Shown piece after piece: positions 26,076-34,143 of a stretch of 64,000 nt of DNA. The notes under the pieces were generated by a model that did no database searches, was not told the origin of the DNA, and saw nothing but the letters and a program-made list of their open reading frames with translations. A program made the translations under genes and the position numbers. The DNA lies in NCBI RefSeq assembly GCF_004005565.1, contig NZ_SADD01000019.1, positions 1 through 64,000 of the forward strand, in the 5' to 3' direction. This DNA comes from Lujinxingia sediminis. Lineage in GTDB: Bacteria; Myxococcota_A; Bradymonadia; Bradymonadales; Bradymonadaceae. Within the stretch, counting starts at the first letter, position 1. Every line of letters starts with the position of its first letter.

Positions 26076-27761
26076 ATGCGCCTTGTTGCCGCCCTGACCG
26101 CCGCGCTGCTCAAAGCCCTGCTGATCGTGGCCGGGCTGATGCTACTGCTCTTTGCAGGCGCGCTCCTTTTGGGGCAGGCCGGGCCGCATCTTCGCGAAGT
26201 GGTCGAGACCCCGCAGCGCCTCAATGATCTTCAAAACGCACGCGAGCGCGACATCGCCGAGGCTGCCCGGCAGCTGGCACTCGCCAGCGGTCACCAGGCC
26301 CGCATCGTGGCCATCGACCACCAGCGCCAGCGCGCGCTGCAGAGCTGGGAGCAGGAAACCCGCGCCGAGCTTGCGCGCATGGAGGCCGCCGCCCGCGATC
26401 AGGTCGCGCGCACCCGCCAGAGCGTCGAGCAGAGCCGGCGCGCCGTCGAACAAAGCACTCGCCGCATGGAGGCACGCTACTGCGCAAGCCTCAACCCGGT
26501 GGACTGGTGGACCTGTCGCACCCTTCGCGCCCAGGTCGAACGCCTGGAAGCCTCCGCCGCGATGCAACGCCAGGCCGTCGCCCGCAGCGCGCGCCAGATC
26601 GAAACCCAGGCCCGCCAGGACGCCGAGCGCTTCCGCGCCAGCGCCGAAGAACGCCTCAACGCCTCCACCGCCGAGCTTGAGGCCCACCTTGAAGAGAGTG
26701 AGCGGGCGCTCTTGGAGCTCGAAGCCTCCCGCACTGCGCTGCTTGAGCAGGCCCACAGCTACCAGACCGAAGAAGAACGCCTGCGCCGCGAGCGCTGGCT
26801 GATCCTCGAGTTCCAGAAACGCTGGCCGGGCCTGCTGGCCATCGCCCTGCTCATCGCGCTCTCCCCCTACATCCGCCGCACGCTCTGGTACTTTGTCGGC
26901 CTTCCCCTTCTGACCCGCGCGCCGGGCATTCAGCTGGCCCCGCCGCCGGCCGACCGGGACGCCGCCGATGGCGAGTCCGGCAGCGCCGTGTTTGCCTGTC
27001 CCCAACTTCAATGCTCGTCGGCCGAGCGCACCCTCACCCTTTCCCTGGCCCCCGGCGATCGCCTGCTGGCCAGACCCGGCTACATCCTCTCCGACCGCCA
27101 GGGCGCCTCCACCGCCCTCTTCTTCGACCGGCGCGCCCCCAACATCTCGTTTATCTCCGGGTTGACCTTGCTCACCCGACTCAAGGGCACACACCCCCCT
27201 GAAACCGCTGGCGAACCTGCCGCACAAAATCCCGACCAGGAGCCCCTCCGCGAGGTGCTCCTGGGCTCTCCCCACGACGCCGACGCCTACCTGATGCGCG
27301 TCGACCTCCACGAGCACCCCGGGCTGGTCTTTCGCGCCTCACGCGTGGTGGCAGTGCGCGGCGATATCCGCATCGAGGCCCGCTGGCGCCTCTTTAACCT
27401 CCACGCCTGGGCCACCTCCCAGGTGCGTTTTCTGATCTTCAGCGGCACCGGCTCGCTCATTCTGGAGGGCTACGGGGATGTGAGCGCGCACCCTCTCCAC
27501 GACGCCTCGGCCCGCGCCGAAAAACGCCAGCCCAACGTCCTCGGCTTCGACACCCGCCTCAGCTACCGCACTCGCCGCGCCGCCACCTTTTTGCCCTACC
27601 TTCTCGACCCGGAGCGCGAACCCCTGGTCGTCGATCTTTTTGAAGGCCGCGGCACCTATTTCTTCGAGAAAAACCCCGCCGCCCGAAAGCGCGATCGCTC
27701 ACCAGCCGAAGTCGTCGCAGGATTTTTCCTCGATGCGACGCGACGCCTTCTCGGCATCTGA
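26076..27761 (+). CDS. Membrane protein with long coiled coil and C-terminal beta domain
   Basis: The 561-residue product has a transmembrane segment at residues 12-33 (LLKALLIVAGLMLLLFAGAL). A long charged coiled coil at residues 45-255 is rich in Arg, Glu, Ala and Gln, with SVEQSRRAVEQSTRRMEA-type periodicity. A second membrane segment lies at about 256-285 (WPGLLAIALLIALSP). The last 250 residues look beta-rich; GDIRIEARWRLFNLHAW and FLIFSGTGSLILEGYGDV vaguely recall the AIM24 fold, but this is weak. GGAAG precedes the ATG. A repeat array starts at its stop codon. Confidence 0.65.
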   Translation: MRLVAALTAALLKALLIVAGLMLLLFAGALLLGQAGPHLREVVETPQRLNDLQNARERDIAEAARQLALASGHQARIVAIDHQRQRALQSWEQETRAELARMEAAARDQVARTRQSVEQSRRAVEQSTRRMEARYCASLNPVDWWTCRTLRAQVERLEASAAMQRQAVARSARQIETQARQDAERFRASAEERLNASTAELEAHLEESERALLELEASRTALLEQAHSYQTEEERLRRERWLILEFQKRWPGLLAIALLIALSPYIRRTLWYFVGLPLLTRAPGIQLAPPPADRDAADGESGSAVFACPQLQCSSAERTLTLSLAPGDRLLARPGYILSDRQGASTALFFDRRAPNISFISGLTLLTRLKGTHPPETAGEPAAQNPDQEPLREVLLGSPHDADAYLMRVDLHEHPGLVFRASRVVAVRGDIRIEARWRLFNLHAWATSQVRFLIFSGTGSLILEGYGDVSAHPLHDASARAEKRQPNVLGFDTRLSYRTRRAATFLPYLLDPEREPLVVDLFEGRGTYFFEKNPAARKRDRSPAEVVAGFFLDATRRLLGI

Positions 27762-27943
27762 TCGGTGCCCTGGCACCCGTACATGATGATCAGGATCGAA
27801 CGCCTGGCACCCGGTCACGATGTTCATGATCGATGCCCTGGCACCCGGTCACGATGTTCATGATCGATGCCCTGGCACCCGGTCACGATGAGCATGATCG
27901 ATGCCCTGGCACCCGTACACGATCGAACGCCTGGCACCCGGAC
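27762..27943. repeat. 34-bp array, CCTGGCACC family
   Basis: CCTGGCACCC recurs at 27769, 27803, 27837, 27871 and 27905 (34-base period) and then at 27930 (25 bases). Units read CGATGTTCATGATCGATGC or close variants between cores. The left end, ATCGGTGCCCTGGCACCCG, is an imperfect version of the palindromic cap seen in other arrays. It begins directly at the stop codon of the upstream gene. Confidence 0.85.
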
Positions 27944-27973
27944 AGAACCTTATTCTAACGCGTACCACCAGAT

Positions 27974-28077
27974 CATCAGCTCTCCAGGGCGAAGCCCTGC
28001 AAGGAGCAAGGGCGAAGCTGTAGCAGCGCTACCGCGAGCCCGCAGCGACGCCGCAGGATTCGTCCTGGGGGCTGATG
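27974..28077 (+). ncRNA. Candidate structured RNA upstream of cysS
   Basis: A 7-base closing stem (CATCAGC 27974-27980 with GCTGATG 28071-28077) encloses three hairpins. They are CAGGGC-GAA-GCCCTG (27985-27999), GTAGC-AGC-GCTAC (28020-28032) and CAGGA-TTCG-TCCTG (28054-28067, a UUCG tetraloop). All four helices are perfectly paired in the sequence. It is not a tRNA: the loops are 3-4 bases and there is no T-loop. It could be a cis-acting leader for cysS, whose start is 112 bases downstream, or part of a mobile repeat. The strand is not certain. Confidence 0.45.
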
Positions 28078-28188
28078 CTGATGCGTGTTTTATACCGCCG
28101 CTTCCGTGTGCTAGAGCCCTACCAACGGCAGTTAGCCCCCTGAACGAACTATTGGCCCCCCTGAACGAAAAACATGGAGCGACGTAGC

Positions 28189-29712
28189 ATGAGCATCCGA
28201 CCGATCACCCTCTTTGACACCATGAGCGACCAGAAGCGAACCCTTGAGCCGGCCGAGCCCGGCAAGGTCAGCATGTATGTCTGCGGGGTGACGGTCTACG
28301 ACCTGACGCATATCGGGCATGCGCGCGTCTTTATCTTTTTTGATGTGGTGCAGCGTTTTCTGCGCCACGTGGGCTACGACCTGACCTTTGTCCGCAACCA
28401 CACCGACGTGGACGACAAGATCATCAAGCGCGCCGCCGAGAAGGGCATCGACCCGCTCTCGCTCTCGCAGCACTTCATCGAGGCGCTCGACGAGGATATG
28501 GGCCAGCTGGGCGTGGCGCACGCCGATGTGGAGCCGAAGGTCAGCGAGCATATCGACGACATCATCGCGATGGTCAAAAGCCTCATTGAGCGCGGGCATG
28601 CCTACGCGGTCGAGGGCGATGTGTATTTTCGCATCAGCTCCTTTGACGACTACGGCAAGCTCTCCGGCCGCAAGCTCGACGATATGGAGGCGGGGCGCTC
28701 GGGCCGCGTGGAGGCCTCCGACATCAAGGAGCATCCCTTTGACTTCGCCCTGTGGAAGGGCGCCGAGGCCGGCGAGCTGGGCTGGGAGTCGCCCTGGGGC
28801 TTTGGGCGACCGGGGTGGCATATCGAATGCTCGGCGATGAGCCAGCGCTACCTGGGCGACAGCTTTGATATTCACGGGGGCGGCCGCGACCTGATCTTCC
28901 CGCACCACGAAAACGAAATCGCTCAGTCCGAGGCGGCCTGCGGCCACGCGCCCTTTGCCCGCAACTGGATGCACGTGGGCATGGTCAACGTCGCCGAGAC
29001 CACGGAGGACGGCGAGCGAATTGAGCGTAAGATGTCGAAATCTCTGGGCAATTTCTGGACGACGCGCGACGTCCTGCAGGGCTTTCACCCCGAGGCGATC
29101 CGCTACTTCATGCATACGGTGCTCTACCGAAGCCCGATCACCTACGCCGTCCAGCAGCTCGAAGAGGCCGCCAGCCGCGTCGAGTACCTCTACACCTGCA
29201 TCACCCGCATCGATGAAGCCCTGGCCCGCGCCGGCTTCGACGCCGCCGAGGCCACCCCGCCCCAGACCGGCCTTGTGGCCGAGCGCAAAGAGTTCATCGA
29301 AGGCTTCATGGAGCGCTTCGATGAGGCGATGGCCGACGACTTCAACACCCCGCGAGGCCTGGCGCTTATCGGCGAATTGGCGCGCGCCATCAACGACGCC
29401 ACCCAGTCCAAGAAGAAGCCCAAAGGCGATGAGCCCTACACCCTCTTTAAGCTGCGCGAGCTTCTGACCACCGCCGGCAACATCCTGGGCCTTCTTCAGC
29501 GTGAGCCGCAGCGCGCGCTGCTGGAGTTGCGCGACCTCAAGGTCAAAGCACTTGAGCTCGACGCCGACCACATCGAGTCGCTCATCGCCCAGCGCAAAGA
29601 GGCCCGCGACGCCAAAGATTGGGCCCGCGCCGACGCCATCCGCGAGGAACTCGACGCCCTCCAGGTCGAGATCATGGACAGCACCGAGGGCACCACCTGG
29701 CGCATCAAGTAA
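28189..29712 (+). CDS. cysS: Cysteinyl-tRNA synthetase
   Basis: This 507-residue class I synthetase charges tRNA-Cys. It shows YVCGVTVYDLTHIGHAR near residue 30 (zinc ligand cysteine and HIGH), the zinc-site cysteine in WHIECSAM, histidines in FPHHENEIAQSEA, and KMSKSLGNF near residue 280. The order and length fit CysS of other bacteria, which usually has 460-500 residues; the anticodon-binding C-terminal part is slightly long. I prefer the ATG at 28189, nine bases behind GGAG. Another in-frame ATG lies 15 bases upstream. A candidate structured RNA lies in its leader. Confidence 0.96.
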   Translation: MSIRPITLFDTMSDQKRTLEPAEPGKVSMYVCGVTVYDLTHIGHARVFIFFDVVQRFLRHVGYDLTFVRNHTDVDDKIIKRAAEKGIDPLSLSQHFIEALDEDMGQLGVAHADVEPKVSEHIDDIIAMVKSLIERGHAYAVEGDVYFRISSFDDYGKLSGRKLDDMEAGRSGRVEASDIKEHPFDFALWKGAEAGELGWESPWGFGRPGWHIECSAMSQRYLGDSFDIHGGGRDLIFPHHENEIAQSEAACGHAPFARNWMHVGMVNVAETTEDGERIERKMSKSLGNFWTTRDVLQGFHPEAIRYFMHTVLYRSPITYAVQQLEEAASRVEYLYTCITRIDEALARAGFDAAEATPPQTGLVAERKEFIEGFMERFDEAMADDFNTPRGLALIGELARAINDATQSKKKPKGDEPYTLFKLRELLTTAGNILGLLQREPQRALLELRDLKVKALELDADHIESLIAQRKEARDAKDWARADAIREELDALQVEIMDSTEGTTWRIK

Positions 29713-29734
29713 TTTTAATCAGGGGGGACGGTGG

Positions 29735-29896
29735 GATCGGGTGCCTGGCACCCGATCATGATCGATGCCCTGGCACCCGTGCGAGATTATGATCGATGCC
29801 CTGGCACCCGTGCGAGATTATGATCGATGCCCTGGCACCCGATCATGATCGAGGCCCTGGCACCCGATCATGATCGATGCCCTGGCACCCGTGCAC
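29735..29896. repeat. Palindrome-capped array behind cysS, CCTGGCACC family
   Basis: The perfect palindrome GATCGGGTGCC-T-GGCACCCGATC at 29735-29757 starts the array. CCTGGCACCC then recurs at 29744, 29769, 29800, 29831, 29856 and 29881, with spacings of 25, 31, 31, 25 and 25. It begins 22 bases after the cysS stop. It has the same orientation and cap as the arrays at 24344 and, inverted, 41124. Confidence 0.9.
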
Positions 29897-29989
29897 GGCG
29901 TTTCGCTTTGTCCCCCCCTCTTCATGTGATCTAAGATAACTGCTCATCAACGCATTGTTTTTTGAAGCCATCCATCCGAGAGGTAGGCA

Positions 29990-32404
29990 GTGAGCGAAGT
30001 ATCCGAGGTTTCCGACGTCTCCGAAGTTTCCGATGCCTCTGAAGTCAGCGACGCCTCCGATGCCTCTGAAGTCAGCGAAGGTAGCGAGGTCAGCGAGGTC
30101 AGCGAGAGCTCAGAGGCTTTCGTCGATCCTTTCGACGACGATCTTCAGATCGAAGTCTTAAGCGAAGTCAGCGAGATCGCCCTCGACCCGCCCGCGCTCC
30201 CCGAGCCTCATGAGCAGCATGACAGCGACTGGTACGCCGCGCGCGGCGTGCACGACGCGCGCGTGGTCGAGGTCCTCAATCAGGTCGCGCGCCGCACCTT
30301 CATGGCCGCCGGCGAGGATGCCGAGCAGCCCTTAAGCGCCGCGACTGCGCTGCCCCCGCTCGAAGTTGTCGGAAAGCTCATCGCCGCGCTGCAACTTACC
30401 CCGGAGGCCAAAGTCCTGGAGATCGGCACCGACACCGGCTACATCGCCGCGCTGCTCAGCCGCCTGGCCTCCTTTGTCTACTCGGTGGAGCGCCGCCTGC
30501 CGCTCGCCAAACTCGCCGAAGGCCGCCTCAAGCGCTCGGGGATCGCCAACGTGGATATCCTCCACGGCCCGCGCCTCACCGAATACGCGCTCAACTCCCC
30601 CTACGACGCCATCCTGCTCTCGGCCATCGCACCGCGCGTGCCCGAAAAACTCAAGGGACGCCTGGCCATCGGAGGCCGCATGGTCGTGCCGGTGGCCGAG
30701 GGCGATAAAAACCCCGAGATCGTGTGCATCGAACGCACCGGCCCCGACACCTACGATCAGCAGAGCCTGGGCCAGCTGCGCTTCTCCTCCAAACTCGGCG
30801 ACATCCTCGTCGAGCTCGGCGTCGCCGACCGCTCCGACATCGAACTCGCCGCGCTCGAAGCCGACGCCCGCGGCCAGCGCCTGGGCCAGGCGCTGGTGGA
30901 GAGCGCCCGCATCCAGGAGCGCGATCTGATCAAGGCGCTCGCCATTCAGCGCGGCTTTCTGCTCGCGCCGGTCGACACGCTCTTAAAGATCGCCGACCAC
31001 GAGCTCGTCTACTCGGTGCCGCGGGCCTTTTTGCGCCACCACCAGGTGATCCCGCTCCTCGTCTACCAGGGCCGCCTCACCGTCGCCACGATCGACCCGG
31101 ACGCCCCCACCATCGAGCTGGCCCGCATCCTCGACGCCACCCAGATCGAGACGTATCTGGTAAGCCACGAGGAGTTCGACCACCTCTGGAACACGCTCCT
31201 CGAAGGCCGCCGCCCGGGCGACGTGCACGAAGACAACCTGAAAACCCGCGTCGAGCAGAAGTTCGAAAACGTGCTGCGCGCCGCCCACCGCGTCTCCGCC
31301 TCCACCATCCACATCGACAACCAGCCCGACGGCGCCTCGGTACGTCTGCGCATGGCCTCCGGCCTGACTGAGGTGGCCGAGCTGGCTTTTGACGCCCCCG
31401 AGATCACCTACCTCGTCGAATTTTTGAAGATGAGCGCGCATCTCGACCCCCTGGAGCAGGTCATCCCCCAGCGCGGGCGCCTCTCCTGGGTGCGCGACGC
31501 CCGCACCTACCACCTGCACATCCACGTGATGCCCTCGATCCTCGGCGAACAGCTCTCCATCAAGCTGCTCTCCCGCGGCGAGGAGCCTGCGGGACTCGAA
31601 GAGCTCGGCTTCGACGCGGAGGTGGTCGGCGATCTCGACGCCGTCCTCCAGGGGCCCCCGGGCCTCTTTCTCATTGTCGGCCCGCGCCACGAACAAAAAT
31701 CCCAGACCTTCTACGCGCTCCTCAAACGCCTGGGCGCCGACCGCCGCCTCAAGGTCGCCTCGCTGGAAGACGACATCCTGGCCACCATCCCCGGCGTGCA
31801 GCAGGCGCTCATCCAACCCGAGCGCGGCTTTGGCTTCGACGCCGCCATCTCCGAGTTCGTGCGCTTTGACGTCGACGTCCTCGGCATCGGCGACTTTCCC
31901 GACCCGCAAACCGTCATGCAGGCGCTGAACCTTGCGCGCCGCGGCGTGCGCGTGGTCGGCGTCCTGCACGGCAAGAGCGCCCTGCACGTCTTGCAGGGTC
32001 TGCGCGAGTTCGGCGTCCCGGTCGAAGCCCTGGCCCACGGCCTAAGCGCCATCCTCACCCAGCGCAGCGCCGCCCGCATCTGCGACAACTGCCGCGAACC
32101 CTTCACCGCCCCGGCCGCCTTCACCCAAAAGCTCTTCCCCGAAGGGGCCCCGATGGGCTTTAAAACCTACCGCGGCGCCGGCTGCCCGGCCTGCGCCGGC
32201 GACGGCACCCGCGGCCGCACCCCGGTCGTCGAGCTTCTGCCCCTGACCGACCAGCTCCGCGCCGCCCTGGCCGCCGACGAACCCTCCTCCGGCCTGCGCC
32301 AGGCCGCTGAAGCCTCCGGCCTCACACCGCTCTCCGAGCGCGCCATCGACCTGGCCCGCCAGGGGGTGATCCCGCCGGAGGAGTTGGTGAATTTTTTGAA
32401 TTAG
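29990..32404 (+). CDS. Fusion of PCMT-like methyltransferase, MshEN domain and degenerate GspE/PilB ATPase
   Basis: The 804-residue product combines unusual parts. Residues 1-46 are nearly all Ser, Glu, Val, Asp and Ala in SEVSDVSEV-type repeats. Residues 85-240 match protein-L-isoaspartate O-methyltransferase: SAM motif KVLEIGTDTGYIAALLS and YDAILLSAIAPRVP. Residues 255-400 fit the MshEN domain, with KLGDILVELG and RLGQALVESARI, a c-di-GMP-binding type of motif. Residues 410-770 fit GspE/PilB ATPases, but the Walker A loop is GPRHEQKSQTFY in place of GPTGSGKTTTLY. The catalytic glutamate of the GEIRD motif is absent (GIGDFPDPQT). Four zinc-type cysteines remain (CDNC, GCPAC). The GTG start at 29990 follows AGAGGTAGGC. 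No pilus genes are near. Confidence 0.85.
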   Translation: MSEVSEVSDVSEVSDASEVSDASDASEVSEGSEVSEVSESSEAFVDPFDDDLQIEVLSEVSEIALDPPALPEPHEQHDSDWYAARGVHDARVVEVLNQVARRTFMAAGEDAEQPLSAATALPPLEVVGKLIAALQLTPEAKVLEIGTDTGYIAALLSRLASFVYSVERRLPLAKLAEGRLKRSGIANVDILHGPRLTEYALNSPYDAILLSAIAPRVPEKLKGRLAIGGRMVVPVAEGDKNPEIVCIERTGPDTYDQQSLGQLRFSSKLGDILVELGVADRSDIELAALEADARGQRLGQALVESARIQERDLIKALAIQRGFLLAPVDTLLKIADHELVYSVPRAFLRHHQVIPLLVYQGRLTVATIDPDAPTIELARILDATQIETYLVSHEEFDHLWNTLLEGRRPGDVHEDNLKTRVEQKFENVLRAAHRVSASTIHIDNQPDGASVRLRMASGLTEVAELAFDAPEITYLVEFLKMSAHLDPLEQVIPQRGRLSWVRDARTYHLHIHVMPSILGEQLSIKLLSRGEEPAGLEELGFDAEVVGDLDAVLQGPPGLFLIVGPRHEQKSQTFYALLKRLGADRRLKVASLEDDILATIPGVQQALIQPERGFGFDAAISEFVRFDVDVLGIGDFPDPQTVMQALNLARRGVRVVGVLHGKSALHVLQGLREFGVPVEALAHGLSAILTQRSAARICDNCREPFTAPAAFTQKLFPEGAPMGFKTYRGAGCPACAGDGTRGRTPVVELLPLTDQLRAALAADEPSSGLRQAAEASGLTPLSERAIDLARQGVIPPEELVNFLN

Positions 32405-32424
32405 GGGAGGGCGGTGGAGGGGGG
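32366..32424. repeat. Left copy of a direct repeat flanking the island
   Basis: This 59-base stretch covers the last codons and stop of the fusion gene (encoding VNFLN) and 20 bases beyond. The same stretch recurs at 35379-35437 in the same orientation; by hand about 48 of 59 bases agree, with GGTGAATTTT and AATTAGGGGAG identical. The two copies bound an AT-richer segment. Confidence 0.8.
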
Positions 32425-32473
32425 AAACCGGAGAAGGGTCGCCGGCCTTAATCCTAGTCATCCAAGAGGATCC

Positions 32474-33376
32474 TTATTCTATAATATTCACTCCAGCACC
32501 TCTAAGTATCGTCTCAATATCATCAAATGCCTGCGAAAAAAGATGAGCAACTCGAAACGCGAGACTATCTTTTTCAATCTTATATCCGCCACCGTTGTCC
32601 TTGTGAATAGGATCCGGCAACGGGAGACGATAACGACCGCCATCACAATTCACAAAAACTAACCTCTTCAAGATTGTAGAGTGATATTTAAGCTCTACCT
32701 CAAAGCTCGAGGCGCGACACGACATAAACTTCACCGTCCAGCTCTCCTTAAAATCAAGATTCAGGCCCTTGCCGTCACATATCGTAAACTCAGGATATTT
32801 ATTATGGTAAATATAACTATCATCTTCAACATGAACCCATTCACTTCTTTCATCGACCAGCCGTTCAAAACGCTCAAGTGGTGTTAAATCGAAGCCAAAT
32901 CGCTCTCGCCACATCAACTCAACTAAGTCATCTGGCGCACATTCCTTCAAAGGAATGTTCGTGCTCCCCAAACGTGTATAAATAACGCCCGCCCGAATCG
33001 TTTCCTTTCCCTTTCGCTTGTCTGCTTTAAGATAAAACGGCTTATCCGGACGGTCGGCAATAATGACAACATCTACAGTTTTTCCGTGCACGTCAAATGA
33101 CTTCACATTGAGTGAGGTAGAACGATTAAACTTCGAGTTTCTAATCAAGTCATGGACTTCGGCAGCACTCTTTCTATTGTCATCACTTTCAACACCAACC
33201 ACGTTTTGGGAATCATCCACACCAAAAACGAGAAACCTATCACTCTCTGCATAGGCATTCATAAGACAAAGAAGGTCGTGAATCAGAGTGACTGTGTTGT
33301 CTGGCCATTGCTGCTTATAATCCAGCCACTCAGACTCGCTATTACCCAAGAGGTCCAACAAATCCTTTTCATTCAC
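32474..33376 (-). CDS. AlbA_2 (Schlafen-like) domain protein
   Basis: The 300-residue product begins with the AlbA_2 pattern: ESEWLDYKQQW near residue 14, HDLLCLMNAYA, and RFLVFGVDDSQNVVGVE, followed by a conserved ...VIIADRPDKPFYLK and IYTRLGSTN. This N-terminal domain (about residues 10-160) occurs in Schlafen-like nucleic-acid enzymes and in many regulators or defence proteins. The C-terminal half (170-300) is not recognised. Codon use is AT-richer than the host's, and it lies in the island. The start is ATG at 33376. Its role (RNA processing, defence or regulation) is unclear. Confidence 0.78.
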   Translation of the reverse strand: MNEKDLLDLLGNSESEWLDYKQQWPDNTVTLIHDLLCLMNAYAESDRFLVFGVDDSQNVVGVESDDNRKSAAEVHDLIRNSKFNRSTSLNVKSFDVHGKTVDVVIIADRPDKPFYLKADKRKGKETIRAGVIYTRLGSTNIPLKECAPDDLVELMWRERFGFDLTPLERFERLVDERSEWVHVEDDSYIYHNKYPEFTICDGKGLNLDFKESWTVKFMSCRASSFEVELKYHSTILKRLVFVNCDGGRYRLPLPDPIHKDNGGGYKIEKDSLAFRVAHLFSQAFDDIETILRGAGVNIIE

Positions 33377-33482
33377 GTTGCCTCCGCAATGTATGTAGCC
33401 GATTGTTTAATAAGATTCCCTACATCTTATCAGATAATCTTTTCGGAATCATCAACCAATTATCGAGAACCTCGAAGATATA
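33377..33482. promoter_or_regulatory. AT-rich divergent promoter region inside the island
   Basis: This stretch separates the AlbA_2 gene (minus) from the 113-residue gene (plus). It is very AT-rich, with TTTAATAAGATT and TTATCAGATAATC-type strings, and probably holds both promoters. I cannot assign exact -35 and -10 boxes. Confidence 0.35.
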
Positions 33483-33824
33483 ATGAACTCCAACACCGAA
33501 AGACCTCAATCTCTCCTAGATAGGTGGGCCGACTTTATACGTGATGTCGCGCGTGGCTACACCTTCACCATTTACGATTATGAGAATGATTTATCGATTC
33601 GCGATCATTTGGAGCGAATGTTTGTTGAACTCAACTCGGACTCCGTCAGTGCTCTCATCCAACAAAGAGTTGAGGTGCTCGATGACGTATATCGTCGCGT
33701 CACAACCTTCGTTGAATCTCCACCCTGGAAGCACTCCCGAGACAAGAGCGACCTGAGCTGGTGGTGGCACCGCGTACCGAATAAGCTCGTGGGCGACCTT
33801 GCTGAAGACCTGAAAGACCTGTGA
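33483..33824 (+). CDS. Hypothetical protein in the island, 113 residues
   Basis: The product is soluble and charged: DRWADFIRDVARGYTFTIYD and SLSWWW-like DLSWWWHRVPNKLVGDLAED are its most distinct parts. The frame has AT-rich codon use like the rest of the island. No signal, membrane segment or known domain. Seven bases separate it from the next gene. Confidence 0.6.
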   Translation: MNSNTERPQSLLDRWADFIRDVARGYTFTIYDYENDLSIRDHLERMFVELNSDSVSALIQQRVEVLDDVYRRVTTFVESPPWKHSRDKSDLSWWWHRVPNKLVGDLAEDLKDL

Positions 33825-33831
33825 TTTGCTC

Positions 33832-34065
33832 ATGACCTCAACCACCACAATATATGTCCGCCTCCTCGACGAAGGACTGGACGCCTGGCGCCCCGTTCCC
33901 GCGCAGCGCCTGGGAGGTGACCGTTTCCGACTCCTGATTCCCAACGACTTCAGTGCCGACACGGAAATCTGGGAGTTTCCCCCACATAGCGTTGTGCGCT
34001 GTGAAAAGCGTTTTCTCGGCGCTGAATCCAAATGGATTCCTCTCGCAAAACATCGCCCTCCCTGA
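33832..34065 (+). CDS. Small hypothetical protein in the island, 77 residues
   Basis: The product (TTIYVRLLDEGLDAWRPVPA and FLGAESKWIPLA) is soluble and resembles short single-domain proteins of beta type that occur beside many bacterial islands. I use the ATG at 33832; the in-frame TTG at 33826 is possible. It directly follows the 113-residue gene, and the two are probably one operon. No family is named. Confidence 0.6.
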   Translation: MTSTTTIYVRLLDEGLDAWRPVPAQRLGGDRFRLLIPNDFSADTEIWEFPPHSVVRCEKRFLGAESKWIPLAKHRPP

Positions 34066-34143
34066 GCGTGCTTCAAACCCTGAGCTTCATCATCGCTAAA
34101 TAATCAGACGACAATGCCCCCATTAACCAGCCAAAGAGCCATT

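Noticed and set aside
27974-28077. A tRNA or T-box leader
   Set aside because: Hairpin loops are 3-4 bases; no T-loop, anticodon loop or T-box sequence is present.
29990-32404. Functional PilB/GspE motor
   Set aside because: Walker A and the catalytic glutamate motif are lost, and no other pilus or secretion genes are in the window.
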